A DNA stretch of 53,130 nt from an uncultured Lachnospiraceae bacterium (GTDB taxonomy: Bacteria; Bacillota; Clostridia; Lachnospirales; Lachnospiraceae), in assembly GCA_910586555.1 (NCBI GenBank), contig CAJUJY010000018.1, positions 1 to 53,130 on the forward strand. The letters run 5' to 3'. Both the position numbers and the translations under genes were made by a program. Positions 49,605 through 53,130 of this stretch are shown piece after piece; within the stretch, counting starts at the first letter, position 1, and the number at the start of each line of letters is the position of its first letter. The notes beneath the pieces are model-generated. The model was not told the DNA's origin and ran no database searches. It saw only the letters and a program-made list of their open reading frames with translations.

Positions 49605-50183
49605 TTATAACTTTTCCTGTATTTCTATCCACTCATCAAGTGTAAGCGGGCGGTATCCTGAAAATACAGTAAAACAGTTAATCATATTACATGGAATATT
49701 AATGCCGCCAGATGTACTTTTCCTTGTTTCTGCCACAAAACGTTTTACATTCTGGTAATCGGCTGTATTGTGTACATGGCCATAAAGCATATATGTTTTA
49801 TCACCTTTATACTGGCCGTTATAGCATATAACAGGATAATGGCTTAAAACCACTGTCCTGTTATTATCCCTTAATTCCGCATATGGCTTTATCCATTCAA
49901 AAAGTGAAACATCAAACTTCTTATCATGCAAAAACCTCATATCATGGTTGCCTGCAACAAGGTATTTCCTGCCATTTAACTGTTTAAGGATATTATTAAC
50001 TTCTTCCCCTTTTAAAACAGATAAATCACCAAGTATTACTACTTCATCTTTTTTCTTGCGCACAATTTTATTCCATATGGAAACCATTTCACTGTCCATC
50101 TGTTCCACGCTGTTAAAGTCCCGGTTATCTAAAATCCTGGCCCTGTCATGCCCAAAGTGGCAGTCTGCAATATAATATCTCAT
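49605..50183 (-). CDS. Metallophosphoesterase family protein
   Basis: A 192-residue calcineurin-like phosphoesterase. Metal-binding motifs are in order: DCHFGHDRARILDNR (D-x-H and the following residues), VVILGDLSVLKGE (GD), VAGNHDMR (GNHD), VLSHYPV and LYGHVHN (GHxH). The short form resembles YfcE-like or DNA/nucleotide phosphoesterases found in Firmicutes; the substrate is unknown. Two bases downstream of galE, so probably co-transcribed. Confidence 0.9.
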   Translation of the reverse strand: MRYYIADCHFGHDRARILDNRDFNSVEQMDSEMVSIWNKIVRKKKDEVVILGDLSVLKGEEVNNILKQLNGRKYLVAGNHDMRFLHDKKFDVSLFEWIKPYAELRDNNRTVVLSHYPVICYNGQYKGDKTYMLYGHVHNTADYQNVKRFVAETRKSTSGGINIPCNMINCFTVFSGYRPLTLDEWIEIQEKL

Positions 50184-50185
50184 TT

Positions 50186-51196
50186 TTAGAAACCTTTTGG
50201 ATATTTACTCTGCCATCTCCATGCATCTTCACACATTTTATCTATATCCCTTTTAGCTTCCCATCCAAGTTCTTTCTTTGCTTTTTCAGGATTAGCATAA
50301 CACATATCTATATCACCTGGGCGTCTTTCTGTAATTTTATATGGAATCTTTTTACCACATGCTTTCTCAAAATTATGGATTATTTCAAGCACACTATAGC
50401 CTGTGCCTGTGCCAAGGTTATAAGTTACAAGCCCTGGATTAGAAGTTAGTTTTTCAAGCGCTTTTATATGCCCTTCTGCCAGATCCACAACATGTATATA
50501 ATCACGTACCCCTGTCCCGTCAGGTGTATCATAATCATTGCCAAATACATTTACAGCTTCAAGTTCCCCTATGGCAACCTTAGAAACATATGGCAGCAGG
50601 TTATTAGGTATACCGTTTGGATTTTCCCCAATCTCACCACTTTCATGTGCACCTATAGGATTAAAATACCTTAAAAGTGCAATGTTCCAGCTAGTATCTG
50701 CTTTGTATATATCCCTTAACATATCTTCAATAATAAGTTTTGTCCTGCCATACGGGTTAGATACTGACAATGGGAAATCTTCACTAATTGGCACACTTTC
50801 CGGCTTGCCATAAACAGTTGCTGATGAACTGAATACAAGTGATTTTACATTATATTTTTCCATTGCCATAAGGAGGTTTATAGTACCTGTAATATTATTA
50901 TTAAAATATGCCAGTGGTATTTTACATGATTCACCTACTGCCTTTAGCCCTGCAAAATGTATAACTGAAGAAATATTTTCTTCTTCAAATATATTCTGTA
51001 AAGCTTCCATATTTAACAAATCAGCCTGGTAAAATTTTACACTTTTACCTGTTATTTTTTTAACCCTTTCTAAAGACTCCATGCTTGAATTAACCAGGTT
51101 ATCAATTACAACTACACCATATCCGGCATTAAGAAGCTCCACAACTGTATGGCTTCCGATAAAGCCGGCACCTCCTGTTACCAAAATATTATCCAT
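50186..51196 (-). CDS. galE: UDP-glucose 4-epimerase
   Basis: 336 residues from the ATG at 51196 (MDNILVTGGAGFIGSHTVVELL), with AGAAAGGAA upstream. Extended short-chain dehydrogenase: NAD-binding GGAGFIG, catalytic SSSATVYG with the YGRTK motif (PYGRTKLIIEDML), FNPIGAHESG and RDYIHVVDLAEGH. It interconverts UDP-glucose and UDP-galactose, and in some members the N-acetyl forms. No other gal genes are nearby. Confidence 0.96.
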   Translation of the reverse strand: MDNILVTGGAGFIGSHTVVELLNAGYGVVVIDNLVNSSMESLERVKKITGKSVKFYQADLLNMEALQNIFEEENISSVIHFAGLKAVGESCKIPLAYFNNNITGTINLLMAMEKYNVKSLVFSSSATVYGKPESVPISEDFPLSVSNPYGRTKLIIEDMLRDIYKADTSWNIALLRYFNPIGAHESGEIGENPNGIPNNLLPYVSKVAIGELEAVNVFGNDYDTPDGTGVRDYIHVVDLAEGHIKALEKLTSNPGLVTYNLGTGTGYSVLEIIHNFEKACGKKIPYKITERRPGDIDMCYANPEKAKKELGWEAKRDIDKMCEDAWRWQSKYPKGF

Positions 51197-51229
51197 TTCT
51201 GTTCCTTTCTTCCATAACCAGGCAGAAAC

Positions 51230-51274
51230 CAAGCGGATATCCGCAATCTGCCTGGCTGCTTGCTTATAACCTTA
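51230..51274. repeat. Short dispersed repeat, copy 2
   Basis: It begins AAGCGGATATCCGCAATC and ends TTGCTTATAACCTT, with the perfect palindrome GCGGATATCCGC. It matches 16432-16474. It lies in the gap between the secreted repeat protein and galE. Confidence 0.55.
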
Positions 51275-51297
51275 TTGTTATTTTATTGCGTTTTCTT

Positions 51298-52719
51298 TTA
51301 ACTTGCTGGTTCCTGTTTTGGAAAATCAACTGTGCCAAATTTTGTATATTCACCAGCCCATGTTTTTGTCCTGCTGTTTCCTTCCTGGCGGATATAAATT
51401 ACCTGGCCATCTTTAAGGCCGCTTAATGTTAATGATGCTTTTGCCTTTAATGCCTTTGCACTTGCATTATTCCCTGGTTTTTCTTCTTTATCCATAACCA
51501 CAATGCGGTAGCTGTTATCACTTGTATTTGACAATACAACATCATATCCTTTGCTCCCACTCTTATATTCTGCATTTACAAGTACAGTTTTTGTGCCAGA
51601 AGAGCTATCACTATTTGTAATAGTTACATTTTTAATACCGCCGCCGCCCCATTTATACAGGCCGTCTGATGGTGCTGCTGGTTTTGCTGCAATTTCATCA
51701 TTACCAGCAGTATCCAGTGTATCAGGTTTTTCTAATGGAATACGTGTCCATTTTGAAGCACATTTCTTCTTTGAAGTATTTGGCTCAGTACGTACTTCTA
51801 AAATACCTTCTTCAGAAGTACCTGGCAGTAATTCATCTACTGTGACACCTTTTTTTACAGAAGTGTTTTTAGTAACGCTTCCAGGAATTACCATATCCCC
51901 GTCTGAAATTGTTACAATACGGTATTCAGATAACTTTGGAAGTGTTAATGTACCTGCATTATACTGTACAGAAACTGACGGCCCGTTAGCCTGTTTTGCA
52001 ATATTAAGTTTAGTTTCCTTTCCTGGAAGCTTTGGTGCATCATACACTTTTACTGCCTTATCAGTATTGTTTGCATCATAAGAGTTTCTTAAATCAATAT
52101 CTGTAGTTTCAGTAACCCCTGACAATTCCCCACCTGGAGTCCTTAAATATAATGTTGCACCCTGGTACTGGAATTCCCCAAACATACCTTGTGCTTTGCC
52201 ATCTGTAAGCTGTTTGGAAGCTTCTGGCACCTGCCAGTTACTATATACAGTCCTCCACTCATATGCACTAGCAGCCTTTAAATTCTGTTTATTGGCTCCG
52301 GTTTTAATATCTAATTCCTGTGTAGCCCCATTATAAGTTACAACAGAAACCTTATCCGTTGCTGGTATCCTTACAATAACTGGCACTTCCATATCATCTG
52401 TTTTAACTGCTATAAAATTATCTTTAACATTGCTTAATTTAGATAAATCAATTTCAGCCCTTGTACTGTCCCCTAACTCATAAAGATTCCATGCAGATAC
52501 TTTAAACACTACTTTACCTGCTCTTTTGCTTCTTGTTGCTGTACCAAAAAACAGTTCCTTATCTTCACTGGTATTCACATACATTTTCTGGCTAGTGCCA
52601 CTTACCTGTATATCAGAGGCATTAACAGAAGCAGAAGCATTATTTGTCCCTGCGCCTGCCCATGCTGCTACTGAACAAACGGCAACTGCTGCCAGCTTTA
52701 ATTTCTTTCCTGTTTTCAT
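51298..52719 (-). CDS. Secreted protein with three repeat modules, unknown function
   Basis: 473 residues from the ATG at 52719, preceded by AGGAGGG. The signal peptide is a lysine-rich start, a hydrophobic alanine/valine run and a cut near NNASASV. The mature protein appears to be about three divergent modules of 110-140 residues. Each has a Y-G-T-L-like strand early and a characteristic strand near the end: ATLYLRTPGG, GILEVRTEPNTSKK...W and QVIYIRQEGNSRTKTW. No LPXTG, lipobox or S-layer motif is visible, so how it stays at the surface, if it does, is unclear. I do not recognise the family. Possibly a secreted or surface-bound structural protein of gut clostridia. Confidence 0.72.
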   Translation of the reverse strand: MKTGKKLKLAAVAVCSVAAWAGAGTNNASASVNASDIQVSGTSQKMYVNTSEDKELFFGTATRSKRAGKVVFKVSAWNLYELGDSTRAEIDLSKLSNVKDNFIAVKTDDMEVPVIVRIPATDKVSVVTYNGATQELDIKTGANKQNLKAASAYEWRTVYSNWQVPEASKQLTDGKAQGMFGEFQYQGATLYLRTPGGELSGVTETTDIDLRNSYDANNTDKAVKVYDAPKLPGKETKLNIAKQANGPSVSVQYNAGTLTLPKLSEYRIVTISDGDMVIPGSVTKNTSVKKGVTVDELLPGTSEEGILEVRTEPNTSKKKCASKWTRIPLEKPDTLDTAGNDEIAAKPAAPSDGLYKWGGGGIKNVTITNSDSSSGTKTVLVNAEYKSGSKGYDVVLSNTSDNSYRIVVMDKEEKPGNNASAKALKAKASLTLSGLKDGQVIYIRQEGNSRTKTWAGEYTKFGTVDFPKQEPAS

Positions 52720-52784
52720 AACATTCCCTCCTATCATATAAAACCAGACAGCTTTCTTTATAAAAAGCTATGGTTTATTATTAA

Positions 52785-52850
52785 AAATATGGCATACTAA
52801 TATTTGTAGAAAATTAATATACACTAAAATTATGTAATAAATATGGCATA
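52785..52850. repeat. Direct repeat upstream of the secreted protein gene
   Basis: AAATATGGCATA occurs at 52785-52796 and again at 52839-52850, 54 bases apart start to start, in the AT-rich stretch before the gene. Spacing close to five helical turns would place both on one face of DNA, as for a regulator site. No clear promoter could be picked. The rest of 52738-52928 shows nothing else. Confidence 0.35.
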
Positions 52851-52928
52851 TTACACCATATTTTACAAATTTTTATAATTTAAATATAAAAATACTTTTT
52901 TATAAAGCTGGTTCTTAAGGTATCTACA

Positions 52929-53130
52929 CGTCCGTTTCATAAACTTTTAATTATATATAAACAGGAGATAATTTATAGTTATCCTGTGTTGTTTTTTTGT
53001 ATTTTTGTATATACTAAAGGTTGTGTACATGCAGCAGTTTTATATATTTTCTGTAGCAGGCACGTTTCCACTACGATAACGCACACAGCAGTGCATAGGG
53101 TCTGTGAAACTACCAGACCCAAGCACTGGC
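52929..53130 (+). mobile_element. Structured inverted-repeat element, copy 3 (cut by window end)
   Basis: Begins with the end box (TTTCATAAACTTTTAATTA, then GATAATTTATAGTTATC at 52967-52983). It continues with GTACATGCAGCAG and the 5' half of a branched arm (TTTTATATATTTTCTGTAGC...), which are nearly identical to 44253-44360. The apical hairpin GGGTCTG/CAGACCC is complete, but the outer stem's partner lies beyond the window. Compared with 44374-44391 the side hairpin palindrome is missing. Confidence 0.75.

Noticed and set aside
1..53130. CRISPR arrays, tRNA and rRNA genes
   Set aside because: No regularly spaced 25-40-base direct repeats and no cloverleaf or rRNA-like segments were seen. 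The repeats found are long, inverted and dispersed.

Overview
The window is AT-rich chromosomal DNA from a Clostridia-type Firmicute, most likely a member of the Lachnospiraceae. The evidence is the conserved low-GC Gram-positive blocks rplU-prp-rpmA-obgE, yqfC-yqfD-phoH-(pgpH)-ybeY and scpA-scpB, a Firmicute tyrosine T-box, a Prp-cleavable L27 extension, and sporulation-type genes (YqfC, YqfD, SpoVB-like). Most genes lie on the minus strand. I see no tRNA, rRNA, CRISPR array or prophage.

Layout. 91-7384 (minus): LprI-like secreted protein, RtcB ligase, an IS200/IS605 right-end or omega-RNA-like remnant, rlmH, mazF, a DUF6440 protein, alr, nnr, acpS and a coiled-coil protein. 7377-13107 (minus): a compact version of the poorly understood STM4011-STM4015 gene set (two radical SAM domains, an alkaline-phosphatase-superfamily hydrolase, an ATP-grasp-like protein and a leucine-rich-repeat protein). 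Here five functions are packed into four genes by two fusions, one of which also gains a HAD phosphatase. Divergent from it at 13337-14098 is a regulator joining an XRE helix-turn-helix to a domain resembling the cytoplasmic part of the flagellar export protein FlhA. 14116-15000: a non-coding, highly structured transposable-type repeat. 15113-27417: UDP-sugar pyrophosphorylase, zinc-ribbon membrane protein, rplS with leader, a C_GCAxxG_C_C/GGDEF/EAL protein, a SpoVB-like flippase, ybeY, a reduced PgpH-like protein, phoH, yqfD, yqfC, DUF1836 and PHP. 27565-33200: scpB-scpA, an inactive-looking M50 protein, obgE-rpmA-prp-rplU and prs. 33319-39819: frameshifted comEC, GerMN lipoprotein, histidine kinase, response regulator and comEA. 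39970-43978: a DMT transporter and argCBD. 44212-45093: second copy of the structured repeat. 45222-52719: malic enzyme, a TIGR01212 radical SAM protein, DUF4364, tyrS with T-box, a phosphoesterase, galE and a secreted repeat protein. A third copy of the structured repeat begins at about 52929 and runs off the window.

How the parts fit. The housekeeping blocks are ordinary. The accessory biology of interest is the STM4011-4015-like cluster with its divergent XRE-FHIPEP gene, which together look like an uncharacterised peptide or protein modification system. Next come the family of ~885-bp inverted-repeat elements, whose arms fold into branched hairpins with compensatory base changes between copies, and the stand-alone omega-RNA-like hairpin series just upstream of rtcB.

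All family assignments come from reading motifs by eye. No database search was possible.
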